Both the position numbers and the translations under genes were made by a program. The notes under the pieces were generated by a model. The model was not told where the DNA came from. It did not search any database and worked only from the letters and a program-made list of their open reading frames with translations. From NCBI GenBank assembly GCA_029747015.1, contig JAKOGI010002819.1, positions 1-64,000 of the forward strand: a stretch of 64,000 nt of DNA, written 5' to 3'. Shown here piece after piece: positions 20,208 through 33,314 of this stretch; the first letter of the stretch is position 1; each line of letters begins with the position of its first letter. The stretch comes from Carnegiea gigantea. Its lineage: Eukaryota > Streptophyta > Magnoliopsida > Caryophyllales > Cactaceae.

Positions 20208-21777
20208 TGTTAGAATTGAGAGTACACTAACACAAGAGGGGGGTGAATTGTGTTCGTAGATTTTCGCAATTTCTGGGAACAGGCTTGGAACTTGTTTGGG
20301 CAGACTGTTTGTAACGTGCACAGAAAATGTAAAACAGCGAAAACAATTGAAAAGTGAGAACACAAGATTTTTACGTGGAAACACCTCGAGCCCAACCGAG
20401 CGAAAACCACAACCTACCCCTGTAGGATTTTCACACACTTTCACTAAACGGGCTAAAAACATTACAAAGGTAACCTTCTCTGTTACAATTGCAACACACG
20501 TAACTGTCTACCCTTAGACTAGTTACACACCACGTCCTCGTCTCCCAGACTTGGACACACTCATGTAATCGTCTCCCCAAGACGAATTACACACGTCCAA
20601 AGCCTCCCTAGGCTTGGACACACTCAACTCTCACTTTGATGAAAGAAGAGAATAAAAACACCTTACTTTTGTGCTTCTAACTAAGCGAATGTAAGGTACA
20701 ATTTTTGCTCCTAGTATGCCAAGGAAGATGACTCAATTTTCACACACACTTTGAAGGTTTTTCAGAAAATATGATTTGCAAGTTAAATCCCTAAAAAACC
20801 GTGCAAAAAGCTTTCTCAAAAATTTATGAAATCGTGTGCAAGCCGTGTATAAAACTTTGTGTGTGTGTTCAAAGAGGAGGTGGAGAAGCTCCTTAAATAG
20901 CAGAGGGCAATAAGATCTTTTTGTGTGCTTGATCCACAAGTATAAGATCTTTTTGCTCCTAAAAAGATTATGGAAAGTGACTAATATTTTCAGTTGCCAA
21001 ATCCTGAAATTTCCTATCTTATATTCCAAAAATAAGAGTTTGATTTATTTTGTAAAAGATTTCCTTTAAAAGCTAGACTCAAAATCTCCACAATATATTT
21101 TCAAAGCCAAAGATTAACTTATCCTAGGTTTAATGATAACAGAAAATTTATCTCAAATATTTTCAAAAACGTCAGCCCAAGATTTGGAAAAAAACTGTGA
21201 AAAATCGTTTTGGCTTGAAAATATTCTGAACCCTGATCTCAGAACTGATCTGAGACAGTGTTCTTAAAAATCATTCAATGTAATGTTAAATCGAGTTCTT
21301 CCAAGTGGCATATTAACAAGAATCTAAGAAAATAAAACCTATAACAAACCAAGACTCTTGTTGAATCCACCGGATAGCATCTATAGGATCTTGACTTGTT
21401 ACTTCAATGCTGTGGTGTTACTCAAAACTGTTTCCTGAACTGTTCCTGGAGTTCTTCATGTCCTTGATGTGCTTTAAGTTCTTTTCCATTCAGCTGTTCT
21501 GAGGAACTATTCTTAAGACCTGTTGCTACGAACTATTCCCTGGGCTGTTTCTGAAGTACTCCATGTCTTTGATGTGCTTTAAGTTCTTTGCCATTCAGCT
21601 GTTCTGAGGACCTGTTCTTAAGACCTGTTCTCGACCATGGTTAATCAAGCAATTTCAAAGTTTTCCAAACAGTATTTGGAACATGTTCGATCAACACACT
21701 CAAGTGTATATTCTATTTGTGTTTGTTATCAACAAAACCTTACATTACATAATGATGGGGTCAACAATTTCCCAACA
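20208..21777 (-). repeat. Copia 5' LTR (right)
   Basis: This 1570-bp LTR is the promoter-bearing one for the minus-strand element. It has TGTTAG...CCAACA ends. Confidence 0.95.
20891..20899 (-). promoter_or_regulatory. Probable TATA box in copia 5' LTR
   Basis: CCTTAAATA on plus is TATTTAAGG on minus, conserved in both LTRs. It lies about 880 bp into the LTR, so U3 would be long and R/U5 about 650 bp. The start site is not determined. Confidence 0.45.
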
Positions 21778-21782
21778 GAAAT
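21778..21782. repeat. Copia target-site duplication, right copy
   Basis: GAAAT matches the unoccupied site in the other LARD LTRs and pairs with GGAAT at 11460-11464. Confidence 0.8.
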
Positions 21783-24648
21783 AAAAGGTACAGCTCAACG
21801 GATCATACATCCTGAGAACTGGGATTTACATTCCAAAATATAACTAACTTTAGCAAAAAATGATATTTGGCAAATAAGATGGTTGGCTTACTTGGCCATA
21901 CAGAGCGACTTGTAAGCAATGTGCATTACATGAACTAGAGTGCTTTGTTCACATACATTTACAATTCCGGTGATACATTATATTACATTATTAATCACGT
22001 AAATCCACTTCTATAAGTACACATATATGACACCTTTTCAAACAAAGGTAGACTCTAACTCAGCATAAGTGAATCAACTTCTACCTAACACAATGAAAAC
22101 CTGGGAAAAAGGGGAAATAGTAATAGGATGAGCAACCACACGCTGAATGAGTACTTCCCTCGTACTTAAACTAAAACAGTTGCAGATAATAATACCAATA
22201 ATAGTCACATGTCGCGCATTTATACATTACTCTTATATTCGGCAATCATAGTCCTCAAGAAAAGATTATCACCCATAAACTTCATACTAGTCACTCGAAC
22301 TCATTTATAGGCCCTTAATAACTACACTACCCAAATGATAAAGCATTTAGGAATATAAGCAAGTAAGCAACAAGGATAGAGTAAATGTGCTCTCAAATAC
22401 TCAATTTGAAAACACGATGACTCATGTTTTATTCAAAGAATATGCACATTTGAAAACTCTTATGCCAGATGCATTACAAGGCTATAGCCATACTTTATTT
22501 GAAATTTCATTCAAACTATACTTGGAATCTCGTTCGTAAAACATGCACAGGACATGCATGGGAAGCTTTCTTTTCTTTTCTTGAAAACACTTTGCTTAGC
22601 CTCTTGGGGCTCATGTTGTTTAAAAAGAAATCTCTTTCGTATTGGTCCTCTAATGATCCTTATAAGCTTTTCAAATCTTATTCGGACTGGCCTCTTAATG
22701 GCCCTCAAAATATTTCTTTTTTCCTGAAATACTTAAAATGGCAAAATGCTGACTATTTTTCCTACATATTGGGAAAATACTCTTGATATAAGATCATCAT
22801 AATGTGCTGGTTGGGGTGAGATCTATTCTTAACCCCTAGTGAGACTATCCTCACTTATAAGCTCTTACTTCCGGGATGGTAACATAAATGGACCTACATC
22901 CTCATCAGGGTCTTCTAGTGTCTCCCACTACTGGGGCTTACTCCTTAGGCTAGGGATTCCACTGTTCTAGCTGGTTCACTCCCATCTTACATATGTCCCT
23001 AAGCACGTTATCTTAGCCAAATTAAAGCGTATGGCCATGACGGCTAATACGTTTGCTATCTCTCACGGTGAAATCAGTTATCATACAACTCACTCCTTCT
23101 TAAAGTTCTTTATGCCTTAAAAACTACATTCTTATAGTTAAAAATAGGCCGTCGTTCACTAATAGGTACGGGAACCTTTATTTTCAACCACAAAAAACAT
23201 TCTTTTTCAAAACCTTGCCCTCACACACATGATAAAGCTTGATGACATGGAGGGGGAGGGGTTCGCATGTAACACATTCCAAACACTTCATAATTCAACT
23301 TGAAAGCCTCTTAAAATCATAATGAATTTGCTAACTCGCAAATCAAAACTCAGTCAAAACTTAAAGTGCTTAACTCGCTTATAATTCAAGGAAGGTTTCG
23401 TATTAGACATCTTCAGTTGCCCTTTTTGATTCATTTAAATTATTTCCAAACTCAAAGAAAGGGACATAATCAAACCAAAGTTTTAAAACATTTTCAAACT
23501 TACTACTGGCTTGCTATTTAATGTCCTAGACCTGTCGACTATTCAGTTGAGTCACTCACTGAGTAGTTCGACGATTTAGGATCTTTTTAGGCTACAAACT
23601 TCTTAACAAATTAATAGGCAAATGGTGAACGTTTATAAATATTTGAATTTAAGGAAACACACTTTTAACGACCCCTTTTAAAGATTTCTAAAGTTCACAA
23701 ACCATTCACATAGCATCACTTAAACAACATCAAGAGGGAAGTGGCTCACAAGTAGCACGTTCGTAACACTTCGTAGGAACAGTTTCAGCACAATCAATCT
23801 AATAATTCCATATACCTCGCAATCCACACGATTGTGGTCAATAACAAACCCAGGCTCCTCCTCACACAACAAAGACCACAAGAACATCGAATCACTCAAT
23901 AGTTTCACCTTAAGCCATCCAACTACCAAGCTCGGTTTAATATTGCCATAAATGAATCAATAGTACATGAAACCATTATACACAAGTGTAACTTTCATGC
24001 TAATAGCCAAAAACAGAGTTTAAATGTATCCAATCTAATCTAATAATGACATTTAAAAATAATTTAACTCGGTCTACAATTTGTCAAACCATCCGGTTCG
24101 CGACCACAAGGTGTAACACTCGCATGTAGCCTCCCAAATAGATTTTAGGCATGATAAACTGAATCAAGAACAACATTAAGGCAGCATTCTGCCTGTTTCA
24201 CTAATCTCTAAGAAGAACGGTTAGCAAAACCACGCATCACTCAACATGCAAGAATCCTGAAATCAGCATTATTACCATAATTACTCAAGTTCTCTCTAAT
24301 TTCCCCAATTACTGACTTCTAACTCAGATTGCAAACATGCATTAACTAAAATCAGTAAAATTCTTTTGAAATTACTAATAGTCTAGGAGGAGAGAAACAC
24401 TAACCTCGAATCCATTCTAAAGGACCCAACTCGTGGGTTAATTGGGTAATTTTAGGCTGAGCTCGAGTCTCATGTGCTCCGATCATGGTCGTGGTGCTGA
24501 GGGTTCAAACCTTTCACTTTCGAACCCTCATCCTCGTGGCTTTTGGCGATTGCCGGACCCAGGCCCACCGGAAACGCCTCGCCGTCGGTGCCTGGCCGTC
24601 GTCCCACCGGCATCAAATGTGCTACCTCGATGTCCCTCCCGCGGTTCC

Positions 24649-24664
24649 TCTCTCTCTCTCTCTC

Positions 24665-24695
<31 letters not shown>
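24649..24695. repeat. CT microsatellite in LTR 3
   Basis: This CT-rich run of about 47 bp is broken once by a C5 block. It occupies the same place as the (CT)19 of LTR 2 but expanded independently. Confidence 0.9.
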
Positions 24696-24700
<5 letters not shown>

Positions 24701-25230
24701 CGGCCTGCCAGGGCCGTCACGGATAGGAAGCGATGGCTAGCTATACTGGCGGCGGCACTGCCGCTCCCTCCTCTCTCTCTCTCTCTCTCTCCTGCTTCCC
24801 TTTTTTTCTCTTTTTCTTTTTTTTTGGGGGTTGAAACTTGCCCATCAACTACAATCTTTAGTCCAATCACGTAGCTCTTATTCTAAACCTAGATCATTAA
24901 TATAATCGTCCGCCGATTACTCGTTCCCGAATATATCACGGTTCGATTTAATAAACAACGAAACTAATTCTAAGGCTGACAATCTAGTCGCATTCGGGAA
25001 TCTACTCGATTTAGAATCAATAATAATTCTTATTAACGCTCATTAAAAGTCATCGGAGAATTTTCAAGACTAATAATGATGGTAATAGCAACGATAATAT
25101 TCTTTTTAATAAAACTATCGCTCACATAAGCACATCGATAATAACTCATATAGTTATTAAAATACGATTTTATAATGTAAAAAGGCATGACAGCCAATGT
25201 AACGTAAAAATAAAGAGTGCGGGTGTTATA

Positions 25231-27274
25231 TTCTTCCCCCTTAAAAGAATTTCGTACTCGAAATTCTAAAGCTCACAGTTCATGCAAACACAAGATGCAT
25301 ACACACCGCGTATGATCTACATGATAGGATTCCAAAAGGTTTCATTTAGAAATCCACTATATCTTTTTAATCGAAAGAAAAAGGCTTATGGTATCCAGTC
25401 TCCTCTTCGCCAATCCTCTTCAAGCGTCTACTCACTCTATATAGGCGCCAAGGGCAAGCGCATAGAAGAGGGGCATATAAGTTGGCGTGGAAAACTATAT
25501 TTAGCTCGTTTTAAAAAGGAACATAGATTTTCAATTATCTAGACTCAATTTGCATAGTAAACAACAACTCCATGTATATGCATCGTTGTGAATTGAAATC
25601 TACAGGTAGGACGATTGGGCAGTGATACCTCAAGGTCATATACAAGTAGTCTCGTTCTAAAACCTGAATTCAGTCACTCTTAGGATCGAAATAGTTAACC
25701 TAGGGACTCCTATAACACATTAGGGTAATGAGGACATCATACCGCACCACGTAGCATTACTTAAGCACCATGGCATTGTATAGAATCAGCAATTAAGCAT
25801 TCTCAAGCCTAGGGATCATAAACAACTTGAAACCGTCTAATACGCATATGACAAGCAATTTACAAAAAGAAGCATATGCAACTGACATTCTGATGTGCAC
25901 ACATCAATCACAACTAACTTGTCGGCCTTTCATTCATGGCAACTTAGACAGGACATGTCAAAGTCGTACGAGCGGGGTTTTACTTCATCAGATTCACTCA
26001 AAACATGAAGATATTAAATCAATCTAGGGTTAAATCAATTAACTCACACTAACGTAGCAGAGGCATCATAATAGGTCATATTGACATCGATGGAACTTGA
26101 AGTAGCACTCGAAATCACATTGATATCACATAGAGTCAATGATAGAGCACTGAAGATCAAGAATCACGAATAGCATGAACTACCATAACATATCGATAGG
26201 TATAACTTGAGAAGAAAATGCTAAGGCAAGAATGTAAGTTGATGGTTTTGATGGTGGGGAGACTTTTCCTAAGGTCCCTCCTTGGAACTGAGCGCTTCCT
26301 TGGTCGTAGATTTATACGAGTGAAAGGTTATGCTCATAGACGAATCCTGGGGCCTATGGGTCATGGGCCCACTATGCTTCTGCTGTGCTACTCTGGTCAG
26401 TATAGAATACAAGGGCAATATTCGAATGCAAGTTGCTATGGTCACTGTATCGTACTTTAAATACGTGCGTGTGTGGTTATTCAACTATAACATGGAATCA
26501 TCGAATTCACGGAATGCAAATAACGAGCCAGAGGTCATGCCGTACCATGAATTACAAAACTTAAATCATCTGGATAATTAAGTCACATCAAGCAATGAAT
26601 GCATCTCGGCATGCAGGTATTAGATACATCTAGTTACACATAGAAACTTATGTTTAGAGAACGGCTCGAACCTAATCGTAACGCAAATACAAGTCTTCTG
26701 ACACAACAGTCAGGCCTAACTCTGGAATTATAAAGGTCGTTTATACGAAAGAAAAACCTTGACTCACTATTTGTGATGGATCTTAACTCTCAAAGTTTCA
26801 AGGTTTTAAAAAAGAGAATAGCTTAACTACTTCTAGCTCTTTCTCTACCAACCATTGAGTACATCGGCTCATTCCATTATGGGGCCTGAGGAGCAAATCG
26901 TACTTGAGGGGCAAAAATGAGCTCAGAGTTAAGACTTTTCTACATATTTCAATTCAAATCAAGCATGCTCTAAACTTTCGATTAAATTGCCAAAGTGCAT
27001 ATATGAAATAACCATTATTGAGCCAGCACTAAGCTCATTTACGAGAATACAAGTCATTCAGCCTATGCTCTAGCGAATGGCTTATTCATCCAATCAATGA
27101 GCTCACTCAAGCCGCACCTAGCTAGCTAAACGCACCAACATTTACACAAAAACCACATTTGCACACAAAAGAAACCATATATCACATTATCATGATCGCG
27201 GTCCTAGATAACTATATGAAATGCAAGACTCAAGTCATGACCTGTGGTCGCAGGACCTTGCTCTGACACCATCT
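25231..27274 (-). mobile_element. LARD internal domain copy 3
   Basis: This 2044-bp non-coding domain has its PPT complement at 25231. The primer-site complement at 27260-27271 has one change (GACACC for GATACC). A 15-bp deletion near 26042 removed the block that reads AGTAAGCTACCACAT in other copies. Confidence 0.85.
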
Positions 27275-28481
27275 TGTAACTCCCCCAGCCCCTAATGTTA
27301 GAAGTATTACCTTTTTCTTACTTCCTACTTAAATTTTGGGGTGAAACGGATAAAGTTTCGTCTAAAAGCTGACCATTTCTCAAGCTAAAAGCTTTACAGT
27401 AAACCCCTGCATTGAATAGATGCATATAGAACTCTAAAATAAGCTCAACGGCTACACGCTGTAGTTTACAGCTCTATGGGTCATTCACCCAGAGTACACC
27501 AAAACCATATAGTTCAATAATAAAGAAGGAAATAAAAGGTACAACTCAACGGATCACACATCCGGAGTACTGGGGTTTATATTCCAAAATGTAACTAACT
27601 TTAGCAAAAAATGATATTTGGCAAACAAGATGCTTAGCTTACTTGGCCATACAAAGCGACTTGTAAGGAATGTGCATTACATGAACCAGAGTGCTTTGTT
27701 TACATATATTCACAACTCCGGTAGTACATTATATTACCTTACTAATCACATAAATTCACTTCTATAAGTACACATCTATGACACCTTTTCAAGCAAAGGT
27801 AGACTCTAACTCAGCATAAGTGAATCGACTTCTACCTACCACAAAGAAAACCTGGGAAAAAGGGGAAATAGCAATGGGATGAGCAACCATACGCACAGTG
27901 AGTACTTCCCAACTCCTTAAACCAAAGCAGTTGCAGGCAATAATACCAATAATAGTCACATGTCATGCATTTATACATTACTCTTATATTCGGCAATCAT
28001 AGTCCCCAAGAAAGGATTATCACCCATAAACTTCATACTAGTCACTCAAACTCATTTCTAGGCCCATAATAACTACACTTCCTAAATGATAAAGCATTTA
28101 GGAACATAAGCAAGTAAACAAAAAGGATAGAGTAAAAGTGCTCTCAAATACTCAAATTGAAAATGCGGCGACTTATGTTTTATTCAAAGAATATGCACAT
28201 TTGAAAACTCATATGCTCGATGCATTACAAGGCTGTAGCCATACTTTATTTGAAATTTCATTCAAACTATACTTGGAATCTCGTTCGTAAAACATGCACA
28301 GGATATGCACAGGAAGCTATCTTTCTTTTTCTGGAAAATGCTTTACTTAGCCTCTTGAGGCTCATGTTGTTTAAAAAGAAATCTCTTTCGTATTGGTCCT
28401 CTAATGACCGTTATAAGCTTTTCGAATCTTATTCGAACTCGCCTCTTAATGGCCCTTAAAATATTTCTTTTTTCCTGAAAT

Positions 28482-28547
28482 ACTTAAAATGACGAAATGC
28501 TGACTATTTTTCTTACTTAAAATGGCGAAATGCTGACTATTTTTCTT
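28482..28547. repeat. 33-bp tandem duplication in LTR 4
   Basis: Two copies of a 33-bp block beginning ACTTAAAATG (28482-28514 and 28515-28547) differ at one base. All other LTRs have one copy. Confidence 0.92.
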
Positions 28548-29482
28548 ACTTATTGGGAAAATACTCTTGATATAAGATCATCATAATGTGCTGGTTGGGG
28601 TGAGATCTATTCTCAACCCCTAGTGAGACTACCCTCACTCATAAGCTCTTACTCCCGGGATGGCAACATAAATGGACCTACACCCTCATCAGGATCTTCT
28701 AGGGTCTCCCACTACTGGGACTTACTCCTTAGGCTAGGGATTCCCCTGTTCTAGTAGGTTCACTCCTATCTTACATATGTCCCAAAGCGCGTTATCTTAG
28801 CCAAATTAAAGCGTATGGCCATGGCGGCTAATAAGTTTGTTATCTCTCACGGTGAAATCATTTATCATACAACTCACTCCTTTTTAAAGTTCTTTGTGCC
28901 TTAAAAACTACATTTGTATGGTTAAAAATAGGCCCTCGTTCGCTAATAGTTACGTCTACCTTTATTTTCAACCACAAAAAACATTCTTTTTCAAAACCTC
29001 ACCCTCACACACATGATAAAGCTTGATGACATGGAGGGGAAGGGGTTCACATGTAACACATTCCAAACACTTCATAATTCAACTTGAAAGCCTCTTAAAG
29101 TCATAATGAATTTGCTAACTCGCAAATCAAAACTCAGTCAAAACTCAAAGTACTTAGCTCGCTTATAATTCAAGCAAGGTTTCGTATTAGACATCTTCAG
29201 TTGCCCATTTTCGATTCATTTAAATTCTTTCCAAACTCAAAGAAAGGGATATCATCAAACCAAAGTTTTAAAATGTTTTCAAACTTACTACTGGCTTGCT
29301 ATTTAATTTCCTAGACCTGTCGACTATTCAGTTGAGTCACTCACTGAGTAGTTCGACGATTTAGGATCTTTTTAGGCTACAAACTTCTTAACAAATTAGT
29401 AGGCAACTGGTGAATGTTTATAAATATTTGAATTTAAGGAAACACACTTTTAATGACCCCTTTTGAAGATTTCTAAAGTTCA

Positions 29483-29487
29483 AAAAC
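29483..29487. repeat. Solo-LTR target-site duplication, left
   Basis: AAAAC here and CAAAC at 31809-31813 flank the insert. The empty site in other LTRs reads TTCACAAACC, so the left copy has one C-to-A change. Confidence 0.7.
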
Positions 29488-31808
29488 TGCTAAGCCAAAA
29501 AATCATGCATTGTTTTAACGATTATTTTGATTATATTTTACACGTTATTGCATCTATTTTACTTTATTTTTTATATTTTCTAGGTTAGGCATTAATAAAA
29601 TAAAAAGGAGAAGACAAGTCGTCAAGGCGCGGGTTCTACACGCTTGGCTATAAAGATGGTCCAAAAATAATAATTTTGGAAAAAATTATTTCCATAATTA
29701 TTTAGTTTGGGCTAGGGCTTCAAGGGTTAGGAAAAGGCTAGAGGTCTTGAAGGAGAAGAAATCTAAGGAAGGGATGAAAGAAACCCTAACTTAACAACCC
29801 TAATCTCCCTCACTTCCCATATATACCTCCACCATAAATCAGCTTGATAAGACCCCATCACACACCCTACACCCCATCTCACGCCTTGCTCCTCCCTCTT
29901 CATAACCTCACCATATCACGCCTTCAATTTTCATTCAAGCCCCATCATCATCCTATCATCTCATCACCATCATCTACCATCATCGTCGTCTTCTTCTAAA
30001 CACACAATAACGCATGGCTGCTTCAATCCTTCACGCTTATATTGCCACCGCCTCACTTTCATGGTTAATAAGTTTTTTTTTGTTTTAGTTATTATTCTTA
30101 TTTTATTTAATTCGGTTAAACTCCTTAAATTATTGTTACACATGAAACCTTTGCTAAATTATTGTGATTTAATTTTCAATATGAGTGAGTAATTTTTTTT
30201 ACTTAGTATAATCTTCTTGAAGCCATGCTAAATTTACTATTTGGAAACAAGTATCATGCTTTACTGCCTAGTTGATTCATATTCATGATTCTATAGCAAT
30301 TAGTATTTATTGTTCATGATATTCATGTTATGTTAATTAGAATGCATGCTAGTTAGTTTAATACGAATTCATATGATAGTTTAAAAGGCTTTAATACGTA
30401 AGAGTTATCGTCTTTTAGGTATTAGTATCACCCTCATTAATCATGGATGGCTCAAACCCATCTCTTTTAATTAGGTAATTGTTATAGATCTTTATTAAAT
30501 CGATTTGCTACTAAATTGGTTACAAAACATTAGATGATGTTTTTCTAGTACGTAATGCTCTGGTTTGATTAAATTCTTGCATTAGTGTAAGGGTTATCAA
30601 ATTAGCAGGGTTTACATTAGGGTTGGATCTAATTAAACTAGAATCTAAGGAAAAACGGGGAAGAACCGCTGGTGGATGTCTTCTACAGTTTAACTTATAA
30701 ATGAAATTAACTTGTGTGTTAATGATAAATATTAATTTACATGGTGGATTGAGATTATACTAAGTATCCGTTATAAATTTGACAACTTTTGATCATTATT
30801 TGTTGCATAGAGTTAATTTGATTAGTTTGTTAATTTTTGTTCTATTTTTATTAGCCTCAATATAATTTCAATCGACCCCCCCTAAACGTATAGTCTTTTA
30901 AGAGTGTCTAGGTAATTTTAGATAGTTTAGATTTTGATTATTAGAGTGGTTATAATTTTAGATTGATTTATATTCAATTTTAGTATTTAATTACCGGTTT
31001 GTTAGAAATTAGACTAAAAATAGTTATTTTTGTTCTTTTTCAATTTTTATCAGTTCCAGAGTTTATATAGTGTGCTAGTCTGCCCATACTTAATTCCGTA
31101 ATTTTTGGAAGTTATTTGATAATTTTTCAGAATTATTTTGTGAAATTCATATGTGCAAGTTTTTAGGTTATTAATTCTGAAAATTTCGATTTTAATTGTT
31201 AATTCATGATTATTAGGTATTGTTAAGTCCAGAAAATTGTGCCCTAGAAGTAGGGTAATTTTATTGATTATTTTCGTATTTATATTTATGCAGATTATTT
31301 TATTTCTAATTTCAGATTTAATATTCTCTATTGATATTCTGTGGTAATTTTCTGATTTGATTTTTCTGAAATTATTTGGATACAATTGAGGAGTTATAAG
31401 CTTATATACCAGAATAATAATATTTTAGGTTACTGTTTGACATTTTAAATATTTATCTTCGGATTATTATTTGTGGTTTTCATTTTTAATTAGAATTTCA
31501 GCTACTGTTCTGTTTTTATTTTTTTAGATTATTTAGGAAAGCTTTTCACTATTTTCTTTCTAGAATATAATCCAAAATATTTAGGAGCATCATTGGGTGT
31601 TTTTCCAGATTTTTATTCATTAGATTTTAATTATTTTAGAATTATTAAGATTAGATTTAATAAATTGGATTAGTAAAATCATTTAGGATTAAGCTAGCTT
31701 TTTTAAAACAATCTTTCCTCGTGGATCGATCCCTACTTCCCTATGCTATAAATTGTATTTAAAAATCGAAGTAGTGGTTAAATTTGTGGCTCCACGACAA
31801 GTTTTACA
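29488..31808 (+). mobile_element. Solo LTR of an unrelated retrotransposon family
   Basis: This 2321-bp AT-rich insert has TGCTAAG and TTTTACA ends and a 5-bp target duplication. It contains no gag, pol, PBS or PPT, so it fits a solo LTR left by recombination between two LTRs. A TATATA motif (29819-29824), preceded by a segment with AACCCTAA-like motifs, suggests transcription on the plus strand. The 3' end carries CGTGGATCGATCC, reminiscent of Athila/Tat-type Ty3/gypsy LTR ends. That family call is tentative. The only frame of note (31050-31385, minus) is Ile/Asn/Lys-rich and looks like chance in AT-rich DNA. Confidence 0.7.
29818..29827 (+). promoter_or_regulatory. Candidate TATA box of the solo LTR
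   Basis: CATATATACC stands about 330 bp into the insert, after a CT-rich segment (TCTCCCTCACTTCC). It is supported only by sequence resemblance. Confidence 0.35.
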
Positions 31809-32851
31809 CAAACCATTCACATAGCATCACTTAAACAACATCAAGAGGGAAGTGGCTCACAAGTAGCACGTTCGTAACACTTCGTAGGAACAGTTTCAGC
31901 AGAATCAATCTAATAATTCCATATACCTCGCAATCCACACGATTATGGTCAATAACAAACCCAGGCTCCTTTCTGACATAACAAAGACCACAAGAACATC
32001 GAATCACTCAACAGTTTCACCTCAATCCATCTAACTACCAAGCTCGGTTCAATATTGTCATAAATGAATCAATAGTACATGAAACCATTATACACAAGTG
32101 TGACTTTCATGCTAACAGCCAAAAGTAGAGTTTAAATGTATCTAATCTCATCTAATAATGACATTTAAAAATAATTCAGCTCGGTCTACAATTTCTGAAA
32201 CTAATTCAATAACAGCCAAAAATAACTCACATGTAGCCTCCCAAACAGATTTTAGGCATGATAAACTAATTCAATAACAACATTAAGGCAACATTATGCC
32301 TGTTTCACTAATCTCTAAGCAGAACGGTTAGCAAAACCACGCATCACTCAACATGCAAGAATCCCGAAATCAGCATTATTACCATAATTACTCAAGTTCG
32401 CTCTAATTTCCCCAATTACTGACTCCTAGCTCAGATTGTAACATGCATTAACTAAAATCAGTAAAATTCTTTTGAAATTACTAATAGTCAAGGAGGAGAG
32501 AAACACCGACCTCGAATCCATGCTGAAGGACCCAACTCGTGGGTTAATTAGGTAATTTTAGGCTGAGCTCGAGCCTTATGTGCTCCGGTCTTGGTGGTGG
32601 TGCTGAGGGTTCAAACCCCTAACTTTCGCACCCTCATCCTGATGGCTTTTGGTGGTTACCGGACCCAGGCCCACCGAAGACACCTCGCGGTCAGCGCCTG
32701 GCCGTCGTCCCATCGGCGTCAACTGTGCTGCCTCGATGTCCCTCTCGCAGTTCCTCTCTATCACTCGATCTCCCTCTCTGTTTTCGGCCTGCCAGGGCCG
32801 TCATAGATGGGAAGCGATGGCCAGCCATACTGGCGGTGGCACCGCCGCTCC

Positions 32852-32891
<40 letters not shown>

Positions 32892-33314
32892 GCTTCCCTT
32901 TTTTCTCTTTTTCTTTTTTTTTGGGTTGAAGCTTGCACATCAACTACAATCTTTAGTCCAATCACGGAGCTCTTATTCTAAACCCAGATCATTAATATAA
33001 TCGTCCGTTGATTACTCGTTCTTGAATATATCATGGTTCGGCTTAATAAACAATGAAGCTAATTCTAAGGTTGGCAATCTAGTCGCATTCGGGAATCTGC
33101 TCGATTTAGTAATCGATAATAATTCTTATTAACACTCATTAAAAGTCATCGGAAAATTTTCAAGACTAATAGCAACGATAATATTCTTTTTAATAAAATT
33201 ATCACTCACATAAGCACGTCGATAATAACTCATATCGTTACTAAAATACAATTTTATAACGTAAAAAGGCATGACAGCCAACGTAACGTAAAAATAAAGA
33301 GTGCGAGTGTTACA
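31809..33314 (-). repeat. LARD LTR copy 4, right fragment
   Basis: The LTR resumes at CAAACCATTC. It contains a scrambled patch at about 32197-32228, where text from nearby positions replaces the expected sequence, and a 35-bp CT tract at 32855-32889. It carries a 62-codon sense frame at 32576-32764. Confidence 0.88.
32855..32889. repeat. CT microsatellite in LTR 4
   Basis: An uninterrupted CT run of about 35 bp just after the GC hairpin position. Other copies have shorter runs here. Confidence 0.92.

Larger units (their letters stand above)
11465..21777 (-). mobile_element. Nested Ty1/copia LTR retrotransposon (SIRE/Maximus-like), defective
   Basis: This 10,313-bp element starts TGTTAG and ends CCAACA. 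It has two 1570-bp LTRs, a PBS and PPT in correct positions, and a 5-bp target duplication. Domain order on the minus strand is gag with CCHC knuckles, protease, integrase, RT, RNase H, which is the copia order. A long coiled coil in the C-terminal half of gag and an extra frame of about 640 codons after pol are traits of the SIRE/Maximus lineage. A hand alignment of the LTRs gave about 53 substitutions and two 1-bp indels in 1570 bp (about 3.4%), many of them transitions. This insertion is younger than the several-percent divergence of the array it sits in. Confidence 0.93.
21778..25230 (-). repeat. LARD LTR copy 3, right fragment
   Basis: This is the remainder of the LTR split by the copia element. 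With 11206-11464 it gives about 3.71 kb. The terminal GTTACA has become GTTATA. Two CT-rich tracts lie at 24649-24695 (interrupted by CCCC) and 24771-24791. Confidence 0.88.
27275..29487 (-). repeat. LARD LTR copy 4, left fragment
   Basis: This is the LTR from TGTAAC to the solo-LTR insertion point. It includes a 33-bp tandem duplication at 28482-28547 that is absent from other copies. Confidence 0.88.

Noticed and set aside
11465..21777. CRISPR-like or phage-like system in the unique-looking segment
   Set aside because: The segment is fully explained by a plant copia element with paired LTRs and target duplication. No spaced short repeats are present.
31050..31385. 111-codon minus-strand ORF inside the solo LTR
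   Set aside because: It is almost entirely Ile, Asn, Lys and similar residues, as expected from AT-rich DNA, and shows no domain.
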